From the NCBI GenBank assembly GCA_947497265.1, contig CANMFP010000002.1, forward strand, positions 62,001 through 126,000: DNA of 64,000 bases, read 5' to 3'. Below the pieces are notes generated by a model. That model saw nothing but the letters and a program-made list of their open reading frames with translations. It searched no databases and was not told the origin of the DNA. A program made the translations under genes and the position numbers. Below, in pieces: positions 57,511 through 64,000 of this stretch. The stretch comes from an uncultured Isoptericola sp. (GTDB taxonomy: Bacteria > Actinomycetota > Actinomycetes > Actinomycetales > Cellulomonadaceae). Position 1 is the stretch's first letter. Each line of letters starts with the position of its first letter.

Positions 57511-58286
57511 CGGCCGCCGTGAGTCGTCGGGCTGCGGTGGGCGTGCAGCGCGAGCGTCAGGTCGACGAGGTCGCGGGGCCGGTCCACGCGGCGTCCGGTG
57601 AGACGCTCCAGCCGGCGCAGCCGGTTGGTCACGGTGTTGCGGTGGCAGCCGAGCCGCCTCGCGGTCTCGCGGGCCGACCCGTCGGTGGCCAACCACGTCG
57701 CGAACGTCTCCAGCAGCATCTCCTGGTCGGGCTGCACCGCGTCGAGGAGCACGCCCAGGACCTGGTCGCGGATCTGGCGCGCCAGGGTGGGGTCGGCGCC
57801 CAGCAGCGCGGCGGGCAGATGCTCGGCCAGCCGTGCTGCACCGCCGTCGGGCGGGCACAGGTCCAGCGCGGTCTCGGCCTGCCGACGGCTGTCGGCGAGC
57901 GCGGCCAGCCCGTCCACGGGCAGCCCGATCCCGAGGCGGACGCCGGCCGGCAGGCGGTCGTGCGCCGTCGGGACGGTCGTCGCGTCGTCGAGCCGCACGA
58001 TCCCGAGCTCGACGGGACGCGAGCTGTGCCAGTGCACCTGGGCGGCCCGACGACCGACGACCGCACGTCCCGTCGCGAGACCGGCCTGCCCGGGCGCCTC
58101 GAGGGCGACCACCTGGTAGCGGCCCGTGACCGGCATCGCGAGGGCCATCGCGGCCGGCCCCAGCTCGGCCAGCAGGCAGGAGCCGTCCAGCAGCGAGGCG
58201 ACGGCCCGGTGCCGCGACCAGGTGGTGCCGCCGTGCGTGCCCGTTCGCGGAGCAGGGGCCGCGGTCAGGGTGGTGACGTCGGGCAT
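57501..58286 (-). CDS. PucR/CdaR-type transcriptional regulator
   Basis: 261 residues from ATG 58286 (GAGGAGG 4 nt upstream). A C-terminal PucR helix-turn-helix (residues about 195-250: LLETFATWLATDGSARETARRLGCHRNTVTNRLRRLERL) follows a GGDEF-like regulatory domain (LGIGLPVDGLAALADSRRQAETAL). The usual N-terminal sensor is missing, so the ligand is open. Could act on the CNNM pair or the neighbouring LuxR gene; no operator was identified. Confidence 0.85.
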   Translation of the reverse strand: MPDVTTLTAAPAPRTGTHGGTTWSRHRAVASLLDGSCLLAELGPAAMALAMPVTGRYQVVALEAPGQAGLATGRAVVGRRAAQVHWHSSRPVELGIVRLDDATTVPTAHDRLPAGVRLGIGLPVDGLAALADSRRQAETALDLCPPDGGAARLAEHLPAALLGADPTLARQIRDQVLGVLLDAVQPDQEMLLETFATWLATDGSARETARRLGCHRNTVTNRLRRLERLTGRRVDRPRDLVDLTLALHAHRSPTTHGGRHT

Positions 58287-58356
58287 GAATCCTCCTCGCG
58301 GACGACGCCGGTGTCGTCCCGCCAGGTCACAGCATGACATACCGCCTGGTCGGTCT

Positions 58357-59799
58357 CTACTGCGCCGCGGCGCCGGTGCTCGGCGGCACCTGCAGCGCGA
58401 GCTCGACGCGCGAGCGGATGCCGAGCAGCACGAAGATGTTGCGCAGGTGGCAGTCCACCGTGCGCACGCTCACCGAGAGACGTTCGGCGATCTCCCGGTT
58501 GGTCTCCCCGGCGGCGACACGGCGGGCGATCCGAAGCTGGTGCGGGGTCAGGCCGGTGAGCACGTCGGGAACCGAGGTCTCCCCGGCGGCCTCGGCAGCC
58601 CGCAGCTCGGTGCGGGTGCGGTCCGCCCACGGGTCGGCGCCACCGCGTTCGAAGAGCAGCAGCGCGTCGCGCAGGCGCTCGCGGGCGTCGCTCGGTCGCC
58701 CGTGGCGGCCGAGCCGTCGGCCGTGCAGCAGGAAGGTCACCGCGCTCTCGAAGCGGCCGCCGGCCTCGAGGTGAGCGGCATGGGCCTCGCGGAACAGGGC
58801 GTCCGCCTCCGCCTCGGTGGAGCAGAGCAGAGCGCGGCAGCGCAGGAGCAGGGCCGGGCCCTGCGGGTCGGACGCCGTGCGGCTCCACCTGGCGAGCTCC
58901 GGCAGTGCGGCGCGACCCGTGGCATGGTCGCCGGCTCCGACGGCCGCCTCGACGAGCGTCGGCAGCACCAGGCCGCGCAGCGCGAAGTGTGCGCCTTCGG
59001 CCGACGCCAGCAGCGAGACCAGCCGGCTCGCCGCGTCGGCGGGACGGCCCTCGACGAGCTCGGTCCGGGCGAGCGCCCACTCGGCCAGCGTGACCGGCTG
59101 GGTGAGCCCGTGGCGGCCGGCGGTCGCCAGGGCCGTCGTGGCATGGTCGACGACGTCCCCCGAAGGTCCCTGCACGGCCGCCGTCAGGGCCAGCACCGCG
59201 TGGTGGTGCGCCGCCGTGTTGGCGCGACGTGACTGCTCCGCGGCGCGCAGCCCTGTCAGCGCGTGCTCGCGCGCCTGCGCGTGGCGTCCCGCTCGCAGCT
59301 CGGCGTAGGCCACGTACTCGGTGGCGCGGGCGACGAGCGCGGGGTCGTCGGCCGCACGAGCGGCGGCCAGCGCACGGGCCCCCGCGCGGCACCCGTCCTG
59401 GACGTCTCCGGTGAGCAGTGCGGCGGCCGCGCCACGCAGGAGCGCCTCGGGATCGTGCCCGGCGAGCGCGCCGCGCACCACCCGACGCAGTGGTCCGGCA
59501 GCCTCCGACGTCCGGCCGTGCAGCAGTGCGAGCATCCCGGTCAGGTAGTCCCGGGGAGCGCCGTCGAGAGCGGCGTGACCCAGGGCCGTGGTCAGCGCCT
59601 CCACGCACGCGACATGGTCGCCCGCGCTCCACGCGGCGTTGACGGCGGCCAGCGTGGCGGTCAGCGCGGCCCCGGGCTGCTCGCCGAGCTCGGACCGGGC
59701 GAGGCTGAGGCTGGCGTAGGCGTCGTGTACGGGACCGTCGGCATGGAGCCGGAGCCCGCGGGCGAGCTCGGTGTGCCCTCGCATCGCGGTGGTCTGCAT
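58357..59799 (-). CDS. LuxR-family regulator with TPR-like helical domain
   Basis: 480 residues. Residues about 20-390 are Ala/Leu-rich helical repeats as in the MalT/LuxR large regulators, without an ATPase domain. Residues about 415-475 form the LuxR helix-turn-helix: LTPHQLRIARRVAAGETNREIAERLSVSVRTVDCHLRNIFVLLGI. Start ATG 59799 or ATG 59784. Target unknown. The cutinase gene lies upstream on the same strand, but a strong terminator separates them. Confidence 0.88.
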   Translation of the reverse strand: MQTTAMRGHTELARGLRLHADGPVHDAYASLSLARSELGEQPGAALTATLAAVNAAWSAGDHVACVEALTTALGHAALDGAPRDYLTGMLALLHGRTSEAAGPLRRVVRGALAGHDPEALLRGAAAALLTGDVQDGCRAGARALAAARAADDPALVARATEYVAYAELRAGRHAQAREHALTGLRAAEQSRRANTAAHHHAVLALTAAVQGPSGDVVDHATTALATAGRHGLTQPVTLAEWALARTELVEGRPADAASRLVSLLASAEGAHFALRGLVLPTLVEAAVGAGDHATGRAALPELARWSRTASDPQGPALLLRCRALLCSTEAEADALFREAHAAHLEAGGRFESAVTFLLHGRRLGRHGRPSDARERLRDALLLFERGGADPWADRTRTELRAAEAAGETSVPDVLTGLTPHQLRIARRVAAGETNREIAERLSVSVRTVDCHLRNIFVLLGIRSRVELALQVPPSTGAAAQ

Positions 59800-59887
59800 G
59801 CCGAGAGGCTAGGTCGACCGCACGGTCGCGCCACTCGTCCTTGTGCCGGGACACGGGTGCCCGGTCCCCGCGGTGTGCCACCGCACA

Positions 59888-59928
59888 CGACGGCGGGCGG
59901 ACGCATCGGGTGCGCCCGCCCGCCGTCG
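59888..59928 (-). terminator. Strong hairpin terminator after the cutinase gene
   Basis: 13-bp perfect stem CGACGGCGGGCGG (59888-59900) with 59916-59928, extended by CGCA/TGCG inside (59902-59905, 59911-59914) and a TCGGG loop. It is 38 nt past the cutinase stop on the minus strand. No U-tract. Confidence 0.8.
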
Positions 59929-59966
59929 AGGTCCGCCGTCCCGGTCGGGACGAGGTCAGGCCCGGG

Positions 59967-60863
59967 TCAGAACGGGCACGAGCTGTCGTACTTCTCCACG
60001 TCCGAGAACCACCCGGTCGAGGGTCCCGGGCAGAGGAACTGCGTGTACCGCGTGTCGTCGTCGACGAACCGCTTGAGCCAGGAGATCGAGTACTTCGCGA
60101 TCGTCGTGTTGGAGCTGTTGGGAGCGAAGTGGCTGGCCCCGTCCAGCTCCAGGTAGGCCTTCTGAAGGTCTCGGTCGAAGGACTCGTAGAACGGCTCGGC
60201 GTGCGTCTCGTGCCGGGCGACGGAGTCGTTCTCGGCGCCGAAGATCAGCGTGGGGGTGCTGACCGACGACCAGTTCTTCTTCACGTGCCACGGGGTCATG
60301 GGGATGGCGGCCTTGATGTCCGGGTTGTCGTCCACCGCGCGCAGCGTGCCGCCGCCGCCCATCGAGTGGCCCATGAGCGCGAGCCGGTCGGCGTCGATCC
60401 GGTCGGCGACCGGGCTCGAGTCGGTGAGGTAGTCGAGGGCCGCCTGGAGCTGGCGGGCTCGGGAGTCGGGCTGGTCGTAGATCGAGTTCGTGGCCATCGT
60501 CAGGACGACGAAGCCCTGGGACGCGAGCCGCGGACCCAGCCACGAGATGGTCCGCTCGGTGCCGGTGTAGCCGGGCGAGATGACGACGGCGCCGAAGTCG
60601 CCGTCGCGCGTCGTGGTCGGGTAGTAGATCGTGCCGCCACCGAAGCCCGAGACGAGGCTGGAGACGTTCCGCTCGGAGATCGAGTAGCTGCCGCGCGATG
60701 CCTCGATGCTCGACTCGGTCGGGTCCGGGCCGCGCTCGTGGGGGTTGTCCGCGCCCTGGGCGGCGGGGCCGGCGGCGATGCCGACGCCCACGGCGACGGC
60801 GAGCGAGGCCAGGATGCCGGTCACCCGCTGGCGGGTCCGGGAGGTGCTCGGTGAGTGCTGCAT
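59967..60863 (-). CDS. Secreted cutinase / PET-hydrolase-like polyesterase
   Basis: 298 residues from ATG 60863. A Sec signal peptide ([20 protein letters not shown]..., cleavage near AAQGA|DN) precedes a mature domain very like Thermobifida cutinases: [18 protein letters not shown] (oxyanion Tyr99), nucleophile S167 in [12 protein letters not shown] with W192, D213 in GAENDS, H245 in GASHFAP, and a single C-terminal disulfide C278-C296. The second disulfide of Ideonella PETase is absent, so it fits type I PET hydrolases. Natural substrate is likely plant cutin or other polyesters. Confidence 0.93.
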   Translation of the reverse strand: MQHSPSTSRTRQRVTGILASLAVAVGVGIAAGPAAQGADNPHERGPDPTESSIEASRGSYSISERNVSSLVSGFGGGTIYYPTTTRDGDFGAVVISPGYTGTERTISWLGPRLASQGFVVLTMATNSIYDQPDSRARQLQAALDYLTDSSPVADRIDADRLALMGHSMGGGGTLRAVDDNPDIKAAIPMTPWHVKKNWSSVSTPTLIFGAENDSVARHETHAEPFYESFDRDLQKAYLELDGASHFAPNSSNTTIAKYSISWLKRFVDDDTRYTQFLCPGPSTGWFSDVEKYDSSCPF

Positions 60864-61014
60864 CGTACGTCCTCTCTGACGGGGCCCCCGGCGGGAGCCG
60901 TTGCTGCCCAAATAGCGTGTGGTGCCGGCCCGCCGGGTGGCATCGGCAAGATCGCCGGTCCGGTGCCGGCGGCGCGACCCCGAGACACCGTCTCAGGCCG
61001 TGGTGGCGGCAGGC

Positions 61015-61020
61015 TACGGT
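61015..61020 (+). promoter_or_regulatory. thiD: Putative -10 of thiD
   Basis: TACGGT fits TANNNT, and transcription would begin near 61027, exactly at the 5' base of the TPP aptamer. No clear -35. Confidence 0.5.
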
Positions 61021-61027
61021 GGTCCCA

Positions 61028-61105
61028 CGACACGGGGTGCGCCCACCGGGAGCTGAGATCACACCCGTCGAACCTGATGCAGTCCGCACTGACGAAGGGA
61101 TGTCG
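61028..61105 (+). ncRNA. TPP riboswitch (THI element)
   Basis: Core motifs: ACGGGGTGC, AGCTGAGATCACACCCGTCG, AACCTGATGCAGT and GACGAAGGGA, closed by P1 CGACA (61028-61032) with TGTCG (61101-61105). Known to bind thiamine diphosphate and repress thiamine genes. The conserved 3' GAAGGGA (61094-61100) lies 8 nt from ATG 61109 and can serve as the ribosome-binding site, so ligand-bound folding would hide it directly. Confidence 0.96.
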
Positions 61106-61108
61106 CCC

Positions 61109-62023
61109 ATGCCGTCGACCCTGCCCACCCGCCACGGATCGCCGTGGCGCCCGCGCCCCGTCCCGCGGGTGCTGTCCGTCGCGGGCTCGGACCCGTCCGG
61201 GGGGGCCGGCATCCAGGCAGACCTGAAGGCGATCGCGGCAGCCGGTGGCTACGGCATGGCTGCGCTGACGGCGCTGACGGCGCAGAGCACCCGAGGGGTG
61301 AGCGCCGTGCACGTACCGCCCCCGTCGTTCCTCGCCGCGCAGCTCGACACGCTGCGTGCCGACGTCGCGCTGGACGGGGTCAAGGTGGGCATGCTGGCCT
61401 CGGCCGCCGTCGCCGACGTCGTGGCCCGGTGGCTGGACGGGAGCGGGGGAGCGGAGCGCCCTCCCGTGGTGGTCGATCCGGTCATGGTCGCCACCTCGGG
61501 CGACCGCCTGCTGGACCCCGCCGCCGAGGACGCGGTGCGCAGGCTCCTCGACCGCGCCGACGCCGTGACCCCCAACGTCCCCGAGCTCGCCGTCCTGCTG
61601 GGCATGCGCGCGGCCACCACCTGGAACGGTGTGCTCGGCCAGGCCGCCCGGCTGGCCGAGCGGCACGACGTCCTGGTGGTGGCCAAGGGCGGCCACCTGC
61701 CGGGGGACGAGGTGCCGGACGCGCTCGTCGGGCCGCGGGGCGTCGTCGCCGAGCTCCCGGGGCGGCGGCTGCGGACGTCCAGCACCCACGGCACGGGATG
61801 CTCGCTGTCCAGCGGGCTCGTCACCCGCTACGCGCGCCACGGGGACTGGGAGCGGGCGCTGCGGGAGACCAAGGCCTGGCTGGCGGACGCGATCGCCGCG
61901 GGCGAGGCCCTCGAGGTCGGGCACGGCTCCGGCCCGGTCGACCACTTCTGGGCGCTGCGTCCGGCGCTCGTCGGTGCCGCCCGGGCCGGCGCCGCGGAGG
62001 GGCCGGCCGGGGGAGCGGGGTAG
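61109..62023 (+). CDS. thiD: ThiD, hydroxymethylpyrimidine (phosphate) kinase
   Basis: Phosphorylates HMP and HMP-P for thiamine synthesis. 304 residues from ATG 61109; ATG 61100 inside the aptamer is in frame but lacks a ribosome site. VLSVAGSDPSGGAGIQADLKA, DPVMVATSGDRLL, VTPNVPELAVL and the anion hole STHGTGCSLSSGL are intact. The C-terminal 30 residues are Ala/Gly-rich. No other thi gene is adjacent. Ends 3 nt before the convergent coiled-coil gene. Confidence 0.95.
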   Translation: MPSTLPTRHGSPWRPRPVPRVLSVAGSDPSGGAGIQADLKAIAAAGGYGMAALTALTAQSTRGVSAVHVPPPSFLAAQLDTLRADVALDGVKVGMLASAAVADVVARWLDGSGGAERPPVVVDPVMVATSGDRLLDPAAEDAVRRLLDRADAVTPNVPELAVLLGMRAATTWNGVLGQAARLAERHDVLVVAKGGHLPGDEVPDALVGPRGVVAELPGRRLRTSSTHGTGCSLSSGLVTRYARHGDWERALRETKAWLADAIAAGEALEVGHGSGPVDHFWALRPALVGAARAGAAEGPAGGAG

Positions 62024-62026
62024 CGC

Positions 62027-63421
62027 TCAGTCGAAGAGGTCGCCCAGGTCGCCGATCTCGTCCAGGATGCCGCCGAGCACCATGCCGCCCAGCACGGCGC
62101 CGAACGCGCCGGAGCCGGCGCGTCCCACCTGGGCGGGCCGGCGGTCGTCCCACGGCCGCTGCGGTCCGGAGCGTGCGAGGTCGCGGTGGGCCAGCTCGGC
62201 GGCCTCGGTGGCCAGGGCGGCCGCGCGGCGAGCACCGTCGACGGCGACCTCGGCGTCGGTGGTGCTGCGCGCCGCGGCGAGCTCGCGCTCCGCCTCGGCG
62301 AGCCGGGTGCGGGCGTCGGGGCCGACCGGCGCGCGGTAGTCGTCCACGACCGTCCGTGCCGCCGCGACCTGACGGGCCGCGTCGTCGAGCGCGGGACCGC
62401 GCTGCGCTGCTGCCCGCCGGGAGCGTTCGTCGCGCTCGATCCGGTCGCGGACGGCGTCGTCCAGGGCGGTGTTGGCCTCGCGGAGCCGGGTCAGGGTGGC
62501 GATCGGGTCGGTCGGCTCCCCGGGCGCGGGCAAGGTGCGCAACGTCTCGGCGAGGGCGTCCGCCGCGAGGTCGACGGCGCCCTCGCGCCGGGGCGCGGGC
62601 ATGGCGCGGGCCTGGGCGAGCTCGGTGCGGGACTCGGCGACCAGCGCCCCGAGGGCGGCCTCGGCACGCAGCGCCTCCGACTCGAAGTCCTGGACGGCGG
62701 CCAGCAGGCCCTCGGCACGGTGGACGGCCTCCTCGGCCGCGCGCGTCCCCGCCGCCGCCTCGGCGACCTGCTGGGAGGTGAGCCTGCGCCGCGCGGCGGC
62801 CGCGCTCCGGGCGGCGAAGTCGAGCAGGCGGCCGGCCTGGGCCGGGTTGTCGGCCACGGGTGCGAGCGCGTGCTCCGTGTAGTCGGTGCGGAGCCGCTCG
62901 ACGTCCTCACGCGCCGGGCCGATCGCGCCCCGTATCGTCTCGATGCGTTCCTCGACGCGGTCGATCGCCTGCGGGGTGGCCCGGGCGGAGCTGCGCCGGG
63001 CCGCCAGCGTGGCGTCGAGGTCGTCGAGCGCCGCACCGGCGGCGCGGCACAGCTCGGCGATGCGGCCCGACCACTCGCGGCGCTCGGCGTCGGTGTCCGG
63101 CACGTGGTCGTGCAGCAGCTGGTTGAGGTGGAACGCCTCGCGCAGGTGCTCCCTGGCCTGCTGGAGGGCAGGTCGGGCCTCGGCGGTGGCGGGCTCGCCG
63201 AGCTCGGCCACGGCGAAGGACAGCTCGTCCTCGGCCAGACGGGCGCGCTCGTCGGTGCGGACCAGCGCCGACCCGGCGGCCGTCGTCAGCCGGGCGAGCT
63301 CTGACTCAGCGGTCTCCCGCCGACGCTGACGCCGTCGGCGGCCCCGGAGCACGAGCGCGAACCCTGCGACGACCACCAGCACCAAGCCCGTCACCACACC
63401 GACCAGCTGCACGCCATCCAT
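62027..63421 (-). CDS. Membrane-anchored coiled-coil protein
   Basis: 464 residues. One N-terminal membrane helix (residues about 6-25, LVGVVTGLVLVVVAGFALVL), a basic cluster RGRRRRQRRR, then nearly 390 residues of Ala/Glu/Arg heptad-like helix, and a C-terminal Gly-rich hydrophobic stretch (GAFGAVLGGMVLGGILDEI) ending in an acidic tail. It resembles the coiled-coil half of actinobacterial TPM-domain (YgcG-like) membrane proteins, but the TPM domain itself is absent. Function unknown; a structural envelope role is possible. Confidence 0.75.
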   Translation of the reverse strand: MDGVQLVGVVTGLVLVVVAGFALVLRGRRRRQRRRETAESELARLTTAAGSALVRTDERARLAEDELSFAVAELGEPATAEARPALQQAREHLREAFHLNQLLHDHVPDTDAERREWSGRIAELCRAAGAALDDLDATLAARRSSARATPQAIDRVEERIETIRGAIGPAREDVERLRTDYTEHALAPVADNPAQAGRLLDFAARSAAAARRRLTSQQVAEAAAGTRAAEEAVHRAEGLLAAVQDFESEALRAEAALGALVAESRTELAQARAMPAPRREGAVDLAADALAETLRTLPAPGEPTDPIATLTRLREANTALDDAVRDRIERDERSRRAAAQRGPALDDAARQVAAARTVVDDYRAPVGPDARTRLAEAERELAAARSTTDAEVAVDGARRAAALATEAAELAHRDLARSGPQRPWDDRRPAQVGRAGSGAFGAVLGGMVLGGILDEIGDLGDLFD

Positions 63422-63475
63422 GCCGGGAATCGTACGGGCATCCCGGAGCGGCCGGGACGGTCGGCCACGGGTGGC

Positions 63476-64000
63476 TCAGGCCGGCCTGCGCGCGACGACC
63501 TCGAAGGTGTGCCGGTGCTTGGGGCCGCCGAACGAGGGACCGTCGTGCTCGCGCTCGTCGACCACCAGCACGTCCAGGCCGTCGATCAGCTCACCGACGT
63601 CCTCCTCGTGGTGGAAGGTCAGCGCGTCCGCCGTCGCAGGGTCGGTAGCCCACTCGTCGCGCTCGCCGAAGAGCGTGACGCCGACCCAGCCGCCCGGCGC
63701 GAGGGCGCCGCGGACGCCCTCCCAGACGCGCGCGAAGTCCGACGGCGGGACGAAGGGCAGCGCGTAGGAGGCGTGGACGAGGTGGGCGCTCGGCAGCGGG
63801 AGCGCCTCCTGGACGGTGGCCACGCGCACCTCGAGACCGGCGCGCAGCGCCGGAGGCACCAGGCGGGGCACCAGGTCGGCCGTGCCCGGGGCCGGGTCGA
63901 CCGCGAGCACGTGCCAGCCCGCACGCACGAGAGCCGTGGCCTCGACCCCGCTTCCCGCACCGAGGTCGACGGCCTGCCGGCCCGCCCCCTCCCCGGCCCG
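63476..64000 (-). CDS. SAM-dependent methyltransferase (5' end outside window)
   Basis: Class I methyltransferase, about 174 residues visible; the frame is open to the window edge. The first readable motif is AVDLGAGSGVEATALVRAGW (SAM loop), then VLAVDPAPGT (acidic residue for SAM ribose), HASYALPFV (motif IV region) and LAPGGWVGVTLFGERDEWA. Ends KHRHTFEVVARRPA. Resembles TehB/UbiE-like small-molecule methyltransferases. Substrate unknown. GTG 63928 is internal. Confidence 0.85.
   Translation of the reverse strand, partial: RAGEGAGRQAVDLGAGSGVEATALVRAGWHVLAVDPAPGTADLVPRLVPPALRAGLEVRVATVQEALPLPSAHLVHASYALPFVPPSDFARVWEGVRGALAPGGWVGVTLFGERDEWATDPATADALTFHHEEDVGELIDGLDVLVVDEREHDGPSFGGPKHRHTFEVVARRPA

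Overview
The window is about 64 kb of very GC-rich DNA. Gene order and protein sequences point to an actinobacterium, most likely Micrococcales of the Cellulomonas / Promicromonosporaceae type. The evidence is the block uvrA-uvrC-rapZ-yvcK-whiA-gap-pgk-tpiA-secG-rbpA followed by pgl-opcA-zwf-tal-tkt, the actinobacterial RNA polymerase-binding protein RbpA and sporulation-type regulator WhiA, many GTG starts, and genes for plant-polymer use (GH3 beta-glucosidase, cutinase). The genus is an inference; no rRNA is present.

Layout. 1-30.5 kb is conserved core: nucleotide excision repair (uvrA 3' end, uvrC), the RapZ-YvcK-WhiA set, lower glycolysis, SecG and RbpA. A convergent hairpin terminator then separates these from the minus-strand pentose phosphate operon. 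On the plus strand follow ctaB, xerD, parA-scpA-scpB-rluB-cmk-der (chromosome segregation, ribosome maturation) and an FMN-riboswitch-controlled riboflavin operon ribD-ribE-ribBA-ribH, then tRNA-Pro(GGG).

30.7-50.3 kb is accessory. Directly after the tRNA lies a nitrite/NO block: an 850-residue membrane-cupredoxin-NirK fusion, a heme-protein-like membrane partner and a DUF2249 protein. Then come surE, a PfkB kinase, an APC permease, DUF2200, a small protein resembling the ScoMcrA head domain with a zinc ribbon, a 2-hydroxyacid dehydrogenase, and a stress/redox stretch. That stretch holds a frameshifted glucose dehydrogenase, a flavodoxin-like oxidoreductase, a Mn-catalase without its start codon, a DUF2231 membrane protein, a shrunken PAS protein, a PAS-ANTAR regulator, an SDR, a zinc alcohol dehydrogenase and three overlapping GAF/ANTAR genes.

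50.4-64 kb carries an ABC exporter-type protein, acylphosphatase, a domain-permuted GH3 enzyme, two CNNM/CBS membrane proteins behind a structured leader, two transcription regulators, a secreted PET-hydrolase-like cutinase, a TPP riboswitch with thiD, an orphan coiled-coil membrane protein and the 3' end of a methyltransferase gene.

The items that most deserve follow-up are the switch-like leader of the first CNNM gene, the three-part NirK fusion, the perfect operator-like palindrome between the two PAS paralogues, the in-frame TGA junction between flavodoxin and Mn-catalase, and the cutinase.
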